Counted from the stretch's first letter, positions 10,181 through 20,699 are shown. The stretch: 64,000 nt of DNA from Monoplex corrugatus (GCA_030674185.1 JAPXFY010000015.1:25971043-26035042); one strand, 5' to 3'. Program-made: numbers and translations. The notes: a model not told the origin generated them from the sequence alone.

Positions 10181-11040
10181 TAACCTTAACGATTTTGACT
10201 ACTGGCTCGTACGCGTGAGTGTATCTTTTAGGGACGATCTGCACCACAGCCGGGTCATTCCTGGTGGTGTCTGATTGATCCTACGTACAATCAACACAAT
10301 GTATTAAGCCCCCCTACTAGGAACAAAAATTGCTTAGTCGTGGAGCCCACATTAAATGGTCGTCCCGTCCGCGTCACCCCATGTTGTGGACACCACCAAT
10401 ATGTCCCTCCAGCGCCAGCTTTCACGAGCCACTGACGCCAAGACAGTTGATGTAGAGCTTCCCGAGGCAGTGGGGGTGCCGAAACAAGAGGTGACCACGA
10501 CAGCAAGGCAATAAAGGGCCACAGACTCTGAAACAATCTGGCTGGTATGACAAAGGTGATGTTCCCACCCGTGCTGGCTGCTTTGTTCAGAGGAAGACCA
10601 GGGCGGCAGAAATGTCGCTGTGGAGTTCTATTGTTCAGACTTCATACCGTTTTGCCTGGCGTCAACTTTAGGCTCAAGAACATGCAGACGGCCGTGGCCA
10701 GAAAATTTGAACACCTGTATCAGACGCTTCTGTGTCCTTCCAATTAAGCCCCCTATACACTGAAAACTAGGAAGACACAAACTGAGTTAGGGAGTTTATT
10801 CATGTGGGATTCAGCACACTTCGACAACTCCATATGCGCTCTATCCAATTTGTCATCTGTTCTCTGCTGAAACTTTCCCAAGTGATCTTTCAAGTCTACA
10901 ACCTATTGTTTATAAGTAGACTGTCATCAGTGTAAAGCACTGCCCCACAGTGACTGGTTTAAGAAATGAAAAGAGGTTGAAGACACACATCCTTCACAGG
11001 TCATTATAAGGTATACACAAGCTGCAGCGAATTTTTCGTC
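10181..11040. other. Low-copy sequence, no gene recognised
   Basis: Moderate GC. Open frames at 10291-10536 (minus, 81 codons) and 10547-10747 (plus, 66 codons) have no recognisable domain. Confidence 0.35.
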
Positions 11041-11044
11041 AAAT

Positions 11045-11245
11045 CTAGTAACCAGGCAAATAACACGACAAAGAGTCAGAACACGTATTTAATATAACCA
11101 GACAAGACAGGCGCAAATTTTCGGCCGACGGGCCTTTGTCAAGCGTAAGATCACAAACAATCAAACACCAAATACACAAATTAGTAGAAGAAGACAGAAA
11201 CTTCCCCGCTGCTTCGTCCAGTGTGAGAAAAGGAGTGTTAAATGA
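11045..11245 (-). repeat. Dispersed repeat W, copy 2
   Basis: Direct paralogue of 9740-9950 about 1.3 kb away. It is better conserved around the central GGCGCAAATTTTCGGCC block. Confidence 0.65.
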
Positions 11246-11497
11246 AATGTTTTTCTTTTCCATTTTGTATTTAACAATTATTCGCCGGTAAAAATACCAT
11301 GCATTTTAAATGTTATATGATTAACAGTTCATTAATAATGACCGAAGAGAGAAACAAACAAAAACAAAACTTAAAAGAAAACACACATGCACACATGTAA
11401 GCTTATATGTACACTGTCAAGGAGAGACAGTCTTTAGTGGGCACGCAATTTTGTTCATTTAGTCATCTGTTTATGCATTCTTTCTTTTCTTATAGTA

Positions 11498-11538
<41 letters not shown>

Positions 11539-11600
11539 CCACTCTCTCTCTCCACTCTCTCTCTCTCCACTCTCTCTCTCTCTCTCTCTCTCCCTCCCCT
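11498..11600. repeat. (TC)n microsatellite
   Basis: CT repeat with three CTCCACTCTC interruptions in its second half. Confidence 0.96.
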
Positions 11601-12095
11601 TCCGCTCGATAGTTACAAATCGCTGATGGTAGTAATAACTCAAAAAAGGCAGGCCTATTTTTATGCAAAATCTAAATGGTCCAGTCAGCCGCCACTATCA
11701 ATATTCATCACTTTTACGCACGCATTTGTGGTCAGTCCCCGTCTGTCCCCGAAAAGAAAGAAAACCACCCTACCCTCTAGGCTTCAGTCACGACAATACA
11801 ATACGACCAGCCACTAATTTCCTGTCAAATATTTCATCTTGCGCGGACATTTCCTTGCGTACGGCCTTTTTGAAAAGGGTCCACTTCAAAGGGAAGGCAA
11901 GGCGGGCCCTCCGGCTTTGTGCGGTGCTAGTGCTGTCCCTTGGTGTGACAGGGGGGTCAAGATGTCACGTGGGTGTCAAGGGTCAACCGGAAACCAGTTC
12001 GTCTCGTGCCACGCACGCGATCGGCGCGCGCAAGGGTAGTATGGGGATGTTTTCTTTCCATTTTGACAAGACTGTTTTCTTTTGTTCTCCTCCCC
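11601..12095. other. Low-copy GC-richer segment
   Basis: Positions 11860-12040 are GC-rich with several CpGs. Overlapping open frames exist on plus, but none shows a domain or splice context I can defend. Confidence 0.3.
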
Positions 12096-12099
12096 CTCC

Positions 12100-12111
12100 C
12101 ACACACACACA

Positions 12112-12171
<60 letters not shown>

Positions 12172-12178
12172 GTCTGTC
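12100..12178. repeat. (AC)n-(TC)n-(TG)n compound microsatellite
   Basis: Short AC run, then about 28 TC units, then CTGT units. Confidence 0.96.
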
Positions 12179-12342
12179 CCATTCATTTCTCATCCATTAC
12201 TTCAATCCTTCACCTGATTCAGTCTTCGTGTCTTGTGCTTCAAGCGGAAAAGTTAGTTGTTGTTGGAAGTGGTTTTCTGCTGTGTTCTTTTGTCACTGAC
12301 TACTACTGTTCCACTGATGTATGGACACTTCCTTTGAAACGT

Positions 12343-12527
12343 TTAACCCTTTGACTCCCGCACCGTATCCACCAACGGCAAAAACTTAACCCTTTGATTC
12401 CCTCGGCCTATCCATTATCACCTATCCTGCAGGAAACTGGTGGAATCAAAGGGTTAAGTTTTTGCTTTGCTAGCATGGTTGGCAATGCAGGATGCTGGTG
12501 AACAGGGTGCGGGAGTCAAAGGGTTAA
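12343..12527. mobile_element. TTAA palindromic element, complete (piggyBac-like MITE)
   Basis: 185 bases bounded by TTAA at 12343-12346 and 12524-12527. The outer inverted ends are CCCTTTGACTCCCGCACC and its complement. A second, inner inverted pair (TTAACCCTTTGATTCCCTC, 12386-12404, against GGAATCAAAGGGTTAA, 12442-12457) is nested inside, so the element reads as two arrowheads each way. TTAA targets and CCCT-type ends are typical of piggyBac elements. There is no coding capacity, so it would be non-autonomous. Confidence 0.8.
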
Positions 12528-12569
12528 GCTACAACGTTGGAACGTTTGAGCGTATACAAAACTAAGCAA

Positions 12570-12612
12570 GCAAGCAAGCGTGCAAACGCAGACGCACGCA
12601 CAGGCGCACGCA

Positions 12613-12673
<61 letters not shown>

Positions 12674-12712
12674 CACAAACACACACACACACAAACACAC
12701 ACACACTGTTTC
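12570..12712. repeat. (AC)n microsatellite
   Basis: GCAC/GCGC start, then a long AC repeat with AAC interruptions. Confidence 0.96.
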
Positions 12713-12775
12713 ACTGTTTATTTTACTGCACAATACTACGGGGTTTTTTTGTTTTGTTTTTTTGTTTTTTTTTAC

Positions 12776-13030
12776 CAAAAATGTTTAGACAAGAAAAATG
12801 TTCTGAAACTCATTTTGAAGAAGTAACATCAGATCAATCTTTGCTATTTAGATTTTTCATAACCTTTGGCTCACAGTCCTGTCAATGCATTACTTAAAGT
12901 TTATGAAGTTTTTATTTTAGTGCCAAATGTTCCCTTCACATTGTTGATGTGTGTGACGAGCTCTCATCCTCCACTTTTTTCCGTCTAATATCACTCATAG
13001 TGAAAAGAAGTTAAGAACGAACGAACGAAC
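12776..13030 (+). mobile_element. I/Nimbus-like LINE, 3' end
   Basis: The first 38 codons (ETHFEEVTSDQSLLF in the middle) match the C-terminus of the minus-strand LINE protein at 46261-46776 (ETHFKEVVSDQVLLV). The shared 3' tail follows: AATATCACTCATAGTGAAAA, AAGTTAAGAACGAACGAAC. It runs straight into (AC)n. Confidence 0.8.
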
Positions 13031-13045
13031 GAACACACCACAAAC

Positions 13046-13046
<1 letters not shown>

Positions 13047-13132
<86 letters not shown>

Positions 13133-13138
13133 ACTCAC
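13047..13138. repeat. (AC)n microsatellite
   Basis: About 40 AC units immediately downstream of the LINE tail. Confidence 0.97.
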
Positions 13139-13225
13139 AGGTACATGTTAAGTTCTCGTTCCATTTTTCTATTCTCCCATCTACTTATGTGTCTTACTCT
13201 GTCTCCCGTCTGCCCCCAATCCCAC

Positions 13226-13387
13226 CTGCCCAACTCTCATCCTCCATTTTCTCCCGTATAATATCACTCATATTGAAAAGACGTTAAAAACGAAGGAACC
13301 AACCAACTACAAACAACACAGAGAGAGAGAGTAATATCACTCATATTGAAAAGACGTTAAAAACGAACGAACCAACCAACTACAAAC

Positions 13388-13392
<5 letters not shown>
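13226..13392 (+). mobile_element. Two further I/Nimbus-like LINE 3' tails in tandem
   Basis: AATATCACTCATATTGAAAA followed by GACGTTAAAAACGAA occurs at about 13260-13295 and again at 13334-13372. Each is followed by AACCAACTACAAACAAC and an (AG)n run. The first also carries the CTCTCATCCTCCATTTTCTC leader found in the 12776 copy. Confidence 0.75.

Positions 13393-13425
<33 letters not shown>
13392..13425. repeat. (AG)n microsatellite
   Basis: About 17 AG units. Confidence 0.96.
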
Positions 13426-13427
<2 letters not shown>

Positions 13428-13439
13428 CGTAACAGATGA

Positions 13440-13745
13440 TGATGACGGGCTCTCCTATCAACGTGATGGATGAGTAGGAACACTGATTTTTTGTCGCCTG
13501 ATATGGGTCTTTATTCTTTATGCTGGACACAAGACCGATCCTGAACACATGTTCTTTCACAAGCGCTGCACGGGATGGGATCCTGTGGCCTTGGGTTTTG
13601 TTTCCACCTGTCCCCGTTTTGTTGAAAAGCTCTTTTCTACGTTGTTCGAATGTGGCTGTGCCCTGCGTGTTCTGCATCTTTGGGATCGGGTTGTCTTCCA
13701 TACCGATAACGTGTCCTTTCCAGCGAAGTCGTCACGTACACGCTT
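13440..13745 (-). mobile_element. LINE C-terminal remnant with Cys-rich motif
   Basis: One minus-strand frame gives KQNPRPQDPIPCSACERTCV, matching KQNPRLQASNLCSACGRSN encoded at 23030-23300. The two loci are paralogous 3' ends of an element with a C-terminal C-x2-C zinc-finger-like motif. Frame is not continuous. Confidence 0.55.
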
Positions 13746-13792
13746 ACATTTTTTCTTACTGACTTACTAACTTACCTTTAGTTATTGTTTTA

Positions 13793-13975
13793 ATCACCTG
13801 TGTGATAAATTGGACGGAGTAGTCAACGCCAAGGCCATGCCCTTAGATTATGTGCGCGAATGCATTGATATGTGTATTTAAATTTTGTTCTTTTTTCTGT
13901 TGAAGTACTGTATGTGCATTGAAACAGTTATAGTCCTTATATGGTTCTACGCAGTCGGCTGGGCTTAAGCAACAC
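13793..13975 (+). mobile_element. S530 retroposon, 3' third only
   Basis: From GTGTGATAAATTGGACGGAG to GCAGTCGGCTGGGCTTAAGC with a short AAC/AAG tail. 5' truncated. Confidence 0.75.
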
Positions 13976-13984
13976 TAAGATTAA

Positions 13985-14130
13985 GAATTACTTTTTTTAT
14001 TTACTTACTTACTTACATACTTACTCGCTAGCTTGCTTGCTTGTTTGCTTGCTTGCTCGTTTACATACTTGCTTGCTCACTCACTGACTCACTAACTTAC
14101 TTGATTGCTTGCTTGCTTATTTATATAATC
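13985..14130. repeat. (TTAC)n/(CTTG)n tetranucleotide tract
   Basis: Blocks of ACTT, GCTT and CACT tetramers with gradual unit changes. Confidence 0.9.
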
Positions 14131-14239
14131 TAAGATGGGATGATGAAGATTTCAGATTGAAGAAGATCCTGTAAATTTACAGTATCCTGGCCAGTGGCTC
14201 AGCAATATAATAGAAGACTTCGTCTAAGAATCGAAAATG

Positions 14240-14570
14240 ATAATATAATAATAATAATAATAACAATAATAATAAAAGCAACCACTACCACCGCCACCAT
14301 CACCATCATGTGTCTTGCCGCATGACTTTGGCGATCATGTCCTACCATACGAATCTGTCTTTTGTCGCTGTCTCCTAAACTTTTTGTCCCCACCCACACT
14401 GCAAAACTGTCTAATATTTTCTCCCTAGGTTTGCCTGGTGCTCTTTTCCCCTCTAGCTTTGCAATTGTGACTAGGTGGTCAAATTTCCATTACCTCATAC
14501 AATGTCCTATAAATGTTGTTTGTCTTTTCCTAATCTTCTTCATTAACGTTCGTTTCGTGTTTAATTCTTT

Positions 14571-14572
<2 letters not shown>
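14240..14572 (-). mobile_element. RTE-like LINE fragment, 3' end
   Basis: Minus-strand paralogue of 33435-34031, covering the KIRKRQTTFIGH part through the GCGGCAAGACACATGATGG end, then an ATG/ATT-type tail at 14240-14300. Frame is broken. Confidence 0.7.
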
Positions 14573-14662
<90 letters not shown>

Positions 14663-14675
14663 TGTGTGCTGTCCA
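14573..14675. repeat. (TC)n(TG)n compound microsatellite
   Basis: About 28 TC units, then about 15 TG units. Confidence 0.96.
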
Positions 14676-14689
14676 TGTAACTCTTAACA

Positions 14690-15133
14690 ACAACAAATAC
14701 CCATATCAAAGCATTCGCACACATAATCAAAGAAGATGCCCCTGGCGTTGACCATTCCTTCCAATTTATCACACAGGGGATTTAAAAAAAACACACCTGA
14801 ATACAAACTGAAACATGAAAAGGACACTAAAACATATACGTAAACGGGTCTAATTTACCTAAAATTGCTTCCGCATATCTCATTTCTCTTGAGCCAAAAA
14901 TGCACTTAATACATGTACCCAATTATCAATCCTAAGAGAAAGTACGTATGACTTTATCGAACACATACAGGTGAATGGACCAGCAAGGCAGAAAACGATA
15001 GGAAGAAATAATAGAAAGCAAAGGAACAAGACACGAACAAAGAGAGAGTGACAGAAAAGAGGAAATTTCCAGCACAGAATGTCCAGAAGGTGGGGATACT
15101 ATTTATACTGAAAGAGCCCCCGACATCCCCACG
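14690..15133 (-). mobile_element. S530 retroposon lacking its 3' ~100 bases
   Basis: Extends from CAAAGCATTCGCACACATAA to the 5' terminus CGACATCCCCACGGGG. The CTATTTATA (TATA motif complement) is at 15097-15105. Confidence 0.75.
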
Positions 15134-15192
15134 GGGTCAAAGCAAGCATGGAAGTGAAATATTCCGAACATCTCAGAAATGAGAAGACGTAA

Positions 15193-15198
<6 letters not shown>

Positions 15199-15289
<91 letters not shown>

Positions 15290-15305
15290 ACACACACACA
15301 CAGCA
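15199..15305. repeat. (TC)n(AC)n compound microsatellite
   Basis: About 15 TC units, then about 37 AC units. A CTA trinucleotide run follows at 15319-15380. Confidence 0.96.
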
Positions 15306-15636
15306 ATCCTTTCCTCCTCCTCTACTACTACTACTACTCTTACTCCTCTTCCTTCTAACTACTACCACTACCACTACTACAACTATTGTTCAGCTGAACA
15401 GACCGACCAATCAACACGCAAAGCATTTCTCAACACCTAACACGACGGCTCAAACCCCGAAACTTTTCCACGTGAAAATATATGGACATATACACGTAAC
15501 CAGTCACATGCCCAGATTTCTAGTTTATGAGCACGCAGTTTATACAGCTCCCTAGTGAATTATAGACATGTCAGAACACAACAACTCTCTCTGACGGCAC
15601 CTGGAAATCTGCCCATAAATCTAAATGGGACAAACC

Positions 15637-16350
15637 AATGGACATGGATAGGGAGACAGGCAACAAGCTCTGTCACACTTAGACATGGATAGGGAGACAG
15701 GCAACAAGCAACTAGCTGTGTCACATCACAGACATGGACAGGGAGACAGGCAACAAGCAACAAGCCAAATCACACCATAGACATGGACTGAGAGACAGGC
15801 AACAAGTTCTGTCACACTGCAGACATGGACAGGGACACAGGCAGCTAGCTCTGTCACACCATAGACATGGGCTGGGAGACAGGCAACTAGCTCTGTCGCA
15901 ATATAGACATGCATAAGGAGACAGGCAACTAGCTCTGTCACACCATAGACATGCATAGGAAGACAGGCGACAAGCTCTGTCACACCAAAGATATGGACAG
16001 GGAGACACGGAACTAGCTCTGTTACACCACAGACATGGACAGGGAAACCTGCAAGAAGCTCTGTCACACTGCAGACGTGGACAGAGAGACAGGCAACAAG
16101 CAACAAGCACAATCACACCATAGACATGAACTGGGAGACAGACAAACACCACAGACATGGACTGTAAAACAGGCAACTAGCTCTGTCATACCATAGACAA
16201 GGATAGGGAGACACGGAACTAGTTCTGTCACACAACAGACATGGATAGGGAGACACGCAACTAGTTCTGTCACACCATAGACATGGACTGGGAAACAAGC
16301 AACTGGCTGTCACACCATAGACATGGATAGGGAGACACGGAACTAGCTCT
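15637..16350. repeat. 42-bp minisatellite, about 17 units
   Basis: Unit beginning GACATGGATAGGGAGACAGG and continuing CAACTAGCTCTGTCACACCA TA. Units differ at many sites (CTAG/CAAG, CACGGAA/CAGGCAA, GGATAGG/GGACTGG). The 42-bp period is 14 codons, giving long minus-strand frames with 14-residue Cys-rich repeats such as LVACLPVHVYGVTE. Several units carry CAACAAG duplications and one unit is truncated at 16140-16150. Confidence 0.95.
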
Positions 16351-16659
16351 GTTCTGCGGTTTTATTAGTTGTTTTTGGTTATAATGGAAATTTAAAGCTT
16401 GAAATAGATTGCGGGTTGTTGCTCTCCTTTAGGAAAGCTCGCCACCACTGTGCGGCGTCACACACCTTCTTCTTGTACGGGTATGCGTGTACCAGTATCT
16501 TTATTCACCATCGAAAGTGGAGTTCTCCACTTGCCAGCAACAACTATTACATAGCCGAGACTCTGTTCCATGTGCTTTCTGCACACACGACCACATTTTC
16601 CATCTCATCTGAAAGGCTAGCACCCAGACAACTACTCATGTTCTGGTGGAAGGGGTGGA

Positions 16660-16752
16660 GGTCGGAGACACAATCCGTTTGACCCAGAATCGAACTCTGG
16701 ACTTCTCTCTTCCCATGCGGGTGCTGTAACTGCTCGGCCACTACACCCAGAG
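16660..16752 (-). mobile_element. tRNA-like SINE head
   Basis: On the minus strand a TAGTGGCCGAGCAG A box (16731-16745) and a GAGTTCGATTCTGG B box (16682-16698) are spaced as in a tRNA-type Pol III promoter. No complete cloverleaf is apparent. A 5' leader CTCTGGGTG is present. The SINE body may continue to about 16420. Confidence 0.55.
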
Positions 16753-16974
16753 ACAGGTGATGATGACAAAAGCGTGGGAACAACACACTCAGTATAATAT
16801 ATCAACAGCAAAGACAACAAGGACTGACTGCTCCAGCAGTGGCGGTATTTCAAACGCCAGAAGTAGACAAAAGGGTGTGACGTTGTTTTGTTCAGTAATG
16901 GAGGTGTGACAAACGCTGTTATCTGTGTGTGACTTACTGCAGTCATTATTAACGAAGGTTACGGGGAACGATTT

Positions 16975-17035
16975 TTTTTGTTTTGTTTTGTTTGGTTTGG
17001 TTCGGTTTGGTTTGGTTGGTTGGTTGATTGGTTGG
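16975..17035. repeat. (TTTTG)n/(TTTGG)n microsatellite
   Basis: TTTTG passing to TTTGG and TTGG units. Confidence 0.92.
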
Positions 17036-17096
17036 GTTGTTTTTTTTAATTCATTTTTTGTATGGTTTTGTTGTTGTTTTGTTTTAACAAAATATC

Positions 17097-17250
17097 TTAA
17101 CCCTTTGACTCCCTCCCCCTATCCACCAGCTTCGATGTTTTAACCTTTTGACTTCCACATCCTATTCATCAGCATTCTGCATTATCAACCATGCTAGCAA
17201 AACAAAAACTTAACCCTTTGACTCCCTCACTCTACCCACCAGTTTCTTCC
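17097..17250. mobile_element. TTAA palindromic element, left half
   Basis: Starts at TTAA 17097 with CCCTTTGACTCCCTC. It includes the inner TTAACCCTTTGACTCCCTC at 17213 and stops at the palindrome centre (CTTCCAGGAA). A tRNA-like SINE follows. Confidence 0.75.
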
Positions 17251-17277
17251 AGGAAAAGAAATCGTCAGTTTAATCTC

Positions 17278-17395
17278 TTGTTACGGGCGGGTGCTATACT
17301 CAAGCAAATAAGACATCGAACTTCCAGTTGGACGGTCAGGATTCGATCCTGCCTCTGCACGCCCCGCCTGGTGGGCAAAGGGTTGTTATTTTATT
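17278..17395 (+). mobile_element. tRNA-like SINE head, family 2, copy 1
   Basis: B-box-like CAGGATTCGATCCTG at 17337-17351 and a weak A-box region TACTCAAGCAAATAAG at 17297. Homologous to 17915-18010 over CAAGCA-AATAAGACATC, CCAGTTGG-CGGTC and TGGTGGGCAAAGG. Confidence 0.55.
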
Positions 17396-17399
17396 TTGT

Positions 17400-17918
17400 T
17401 TAAAGCCCAGCCGACTGCGCAAAGCCATATAATGGCTAGTACCGTTTCAAAATAAAGGCCTAGACAATACTTCAACAGGAAAGAAAAAGGAAAAGAAAAT
17501 TAAGTACATATATCAATGCATTTGCGCACATTGTCTAACGAGATCCCCCTGACGTTGACTTTTCCGTCTAATTTATCACACAGGGATTAAAAAAAAAAAG
17601 CACACCTGAATACAGGCATATATTACCTAAAACAGGCATAAATTACCTAGAATTGCTTCCATGTATCTCGTTTCCCTACAGCCAAAAATGCACTTAATAC
17701 ATGTACCCAGTTATCAATCCTTAGAGAAACTACGCAAGACTTTATTGCACACATACAGATGAATGGACCAGCAAGGCAGAAAATGAAGAAAGGAATGACA
17801 GAAAACAAAGGAGGAACAAAGAAATAAAGAGAGTGACAGAAAAGAGGAAATTTCTACCACAGAATTTCCAGGTGGGTATACTATTTATACTGAAAGAGCC
17901 CCCGGCATCCCCACGGGG
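17400..17918 (-). mobile_element. S530 retroposon, near full length
   Basis: From AAAGCCCAGCCGACTGCGC (3' end) to CCCCCGGCATCCCCACGGGG (5' end). The TATA-motif complement CTATTTATA is at 17881-17889. Confidence 0.8.
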
Positions 17919-18110
17919 GTACTCGAGCAGATAAGACATCAGACTACCAGTTGGGCGGTCTGTGTTCAATCCTGCCTGTGCACGTCCCACCAGGTGGGCA
18001 AAGGATGAATATTGTCCCAATCTCCTAGGTCACCGTGTATGCAGAGTGTGTTCCCTTCCTGTGTTCACGCATACAAGACATGAAATATGCACGTTGAAGA
18101 TGTTGTACAT
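17919..18110 (+). mobile_element. tRNA-like SINE, family 2, copy 2
   Basis: Paralogue of 17278-17395 directly abutting the S530 5' end: ACTCGAGCAGATAAGACATC, then B-box-like TGTGTTCAATCCTG (17961-17974). Body extends at least to GGTGGGCAAAGGATGAATAT. Confidence 0.5.
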
Positions 18111-18261
18111 CATGTCAGCAGCGTGCAGTGGCTCATGGAAACGTAAAAACATCCAGCACGAAAACCCACCGAGTATGCAGACTGTGCAGCAACATACTGC
18201 CTGCGCAGTGTGAACAAAAACAACGCAACTACACGCATCCGAGAAAACCCAGAATAATGTT

Positions 18262-18783
18262 TTTATTGTTGTTTAAAGCCCAGCCGACCGCGTACAGCTA
18301 TATCAGGGCTATAACCGCTTCAAAACATACACAGTACTTCAACAGGAAAAAAGAAAGAAAAAGAAAATTAAGTACACATATCAATGCATTCACACACATA
18401 ATCTAAGAACATGCCCCAGGCGTTGACCATTCCTGAATACAAATTTACGCATATCTAAGGACACCAAAACATATTTTCAAAAAAACGAGCATAAATTACC
18501 TAAAATCGCTTCGGCATATCTCACCTCCCTAGAGCCACAATGCACTCAATACATGTACCCAGTTATCAATCCTAAGAAAAAGTGCGTAAGACTTTATCTA
18601 ACACATAGGGGTGAATGGACCAACAAGGCAGAAAATGGTAGGAAGAAATGACAGAAAGCAAACGAACAAGGCAGAAACAAAGAAAGTGACAGAAAATAGG
18701 AAATTTCTACTACGGAATTTCCAGAAGATGGGGATACTGTTTATGCTGAAAGAACCCCCGGCCCCGGCATCCCCATGGGGGGA
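18262..18783 (-). mobile_element. S530 retroposon, near full length
   Basis: 3' end AAAGCCCAGCCGACCGCGTA at 18273, 5' end GGCATCCCCATGGGG at 18783. Near the 5' end the CCCCGGC block is duplicated, and the TATA motif is mutated (CTGTTTATG). Confidence 0.8.
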
Positions 18784-19588
18784 CCCGGGATAATAAATCT
18801 GCTATTTCAAATATTGTGCACCTCGACAACACATCTTCACACACAATAACGAATTCTGATGGATATTGTTTTATTCATGAAACTGCTATGTTTCACCATA
18901 AACCAACTACAAGCAGTGTAACCCCCTGTTGTGTGTTGTTTCCTGTCTTGATTATTCAATGGGAAAGCCAGTTTCAGTTTTTTATTTGCCAAAGCTTTGA
19001 TGACCAATCTTTTCCTGTTGGAAAAACCAACTTTTGCAAATCCCTACAAACTTTATAGTCTAGTTTTCGCAGTTAAAGTGGAGGAGAAATGTAAAACCAA
19101 AACGATTTTTACACAAAAGATTGAGGAAGTTTCACACAGAAGTTGTTCACGTACAACTCTTTTCAGAGTTCGTTCAACATTATTGTATGCAAGCCATGTT
19201 TGATAGACCGGCATGGAGGAAACTGGCAAGACGTGTTGTCACGCGCTTTAGTTGACAAGCGAGCGGCACGCGACATGCCCTTATATGGTGTGTGGGAAAA
19301 CCACGCCCCTTTAGCCGGCACAAAGTTACGGCACGCCCTAAGAGAGGACACTTTGTCCTCTGTCCTTCTTTTCCGTCACATTATACACTGGCTCTGCGTT
19401 GGGGTGTCAGCTCACAGGGCATCCCCACCTTGATGTTTCTTTCCTGGGCACTTTTTCCCGTTTCTGCCACAGCTTTACACAATTGTGAGAATGGAATAAG
19501 TAACCCAGAACAAGTGTGATTGCCGGCGTTCAAACAAACAAGAACCAGAAAAAACACGAAAGTAGAATCAGAACAAGACAAGACAGCG

Positions 19589-19589
<1 letters not shown>
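18784..19589. other. Low-copy sequence
   Basis: No gene recognised. Positions 19200-19400 are GC-richer with overlapping open frames on both strands, none showing a domain. Confidence 0.35.

Positions 19590-19685
<96 letters not shown>
19590..19685. repeat. (AC)n microsatellite
   Basis: About 48 uninterrupted AC units. Confidence 0.98.
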
Positions 19686-19686
<1 letters not shown>

Positions 19687-19691
19687 CAATG

Positions 19692-19840
19692 GGAAAACCC
19701 CCGTGGCGAAACCGGGGGCTCTTTCAGTATAAATAGTATCTCCACCTTCTGGAAATTCTGTGCTAGAATTTTCCTCTTTTCTGTCACTCTGTTTCTTTCT
19801 TTCTCCTTTACTTTGTATCATTTCTTCCTATCTTTACCCA
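19692..19840 (+). mobile_element. S530 retroposon, 5' fragment
   Basis: Starts CCCCCGTGGCGAAACCGGGG and has TATAAATAG at 19728-19736. It breaks off after the TTTCTTCCTATC block, so this copy lacks its 3' end. Confidence 0.75.
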
Positions 19841-19884
19841 TCAGCTGGTTGCTTGATGCAGTTACGAGAGTAAGTACACCATCA

Positions 19885-20035
19885 CTGTAAAAAGACGATG
19901 GAGACGGAGTGGGTACATCACTGAAAAGAGCACGATAACATTACACACACTGCCCTTCACTGCACACCAGACAGTCTAAAACGCAGAAGAGGAAGATCTA
20001 GGAACACCTGGCGACGAACAGTCAAATGAGAACAC
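19885..20035 (+). mobile_element. RTE-like LINE C-terminal fragment
   Basis: Encodes KRRWRRSGYIT and, in another frame, RGRSRNTWRRTVK, resembling the RRWRWLGH...RGRPKTTWRRTVE end of RTE reverse transcriptases. Paralogue of 24243-24415. Confidence 0.55.
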
Positions 20036-20177
20036 AAGACCTCGTGAATATTATGAATAAATAAAGAAAGAATTTTTTTCAAAAGCGATTTCACTATATC
20101 CAGTAGGGGGACGTCTCGATACATCCCAGACTCGATTCGTCCCAGGTTCGATACATCCCAGGTTCAATGTGTCTCAC

Positions 20178-20275
<98 letters not shown>
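20178..20275. repeat. (AC)n inside TIR element
   Basis: About 48 AC units just inside the left inverted repeat. The second copy has (GT)n in the equivalent place. Confidence 0.98.
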
Positions 20276-20461
20276 ATGTAGACGGCAGGGCCGAGTTTCG
20301 GACTGCGAAATATGGAGTGAGTTCCGAGCTTAGGTAAGTCATCGCCTGTGAAGCCAAGGGAACACAGACTCGGGAAACATTGTGTGGGAACATGGGTAAT
20401 AGATATTAAACGGCAGATGGTCGGTGCTGAAAGATGAAGAACATGAGCATTCTTTCCGTGT

Positions 20462-20465
<4 letters not shown>

Positions 20466-20551
<86 letters not shown>
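20466..20551. repeat. (TC)n inside TIR element
   Basis: About 43 TC units. The second copy has (AG)n at the equivalent place. Confidence 0.98.
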
Positions 20552-20554
<3 letters not shown>

Positions 20555-20699
20555 ACACTCATGCACGCGGCGCTCGCCCTATAAAAATACCCGACACACA
20601 GGTGCAAAAAGAGACGTTTTGTACCTGGGACGTATCGAGCCTGGGACGTATCGAGCCTGGGACGTATCGAGATGTATCCTCCAGTATGTGCTCCCTGCA

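Larger units (their letters stand above)
20106..20678 (+). mobile_element. TIR element with arrayed ends, copy 1
   Basis: Terminal inverted repeats of about 60 bases, each holding about three copies of a 16-17-bp motif (TCGATACGTCCCAGG). Left array 20110-20168; right array, inverted, 20630-20676. Candidate 8-bp target duplication ATCCAGTA (20098-20105) and CTCCAGTA (20679-20686), one mismatch. The core holds (AC)n, a segment GGCCGAGTTTCGGACTGCG, and (TC)n. No open frame. The second copy at 31892-32503 is inverted. Confidence 0.7.

Noticed and set aside
15721..16176. Cys-rich 14-residue repeat frames on the minus strand
   Set aside because: Follows from the 42-bp period of a minisatellite. 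Kept only as a low-interest finding.
16660..16752. Functional tRNA genes at the box A/B sites
   Set aside because: No full acceptor and anticodon stems can be drawn. Copies share bodies beyond the tRNA part, fitting SINEs.
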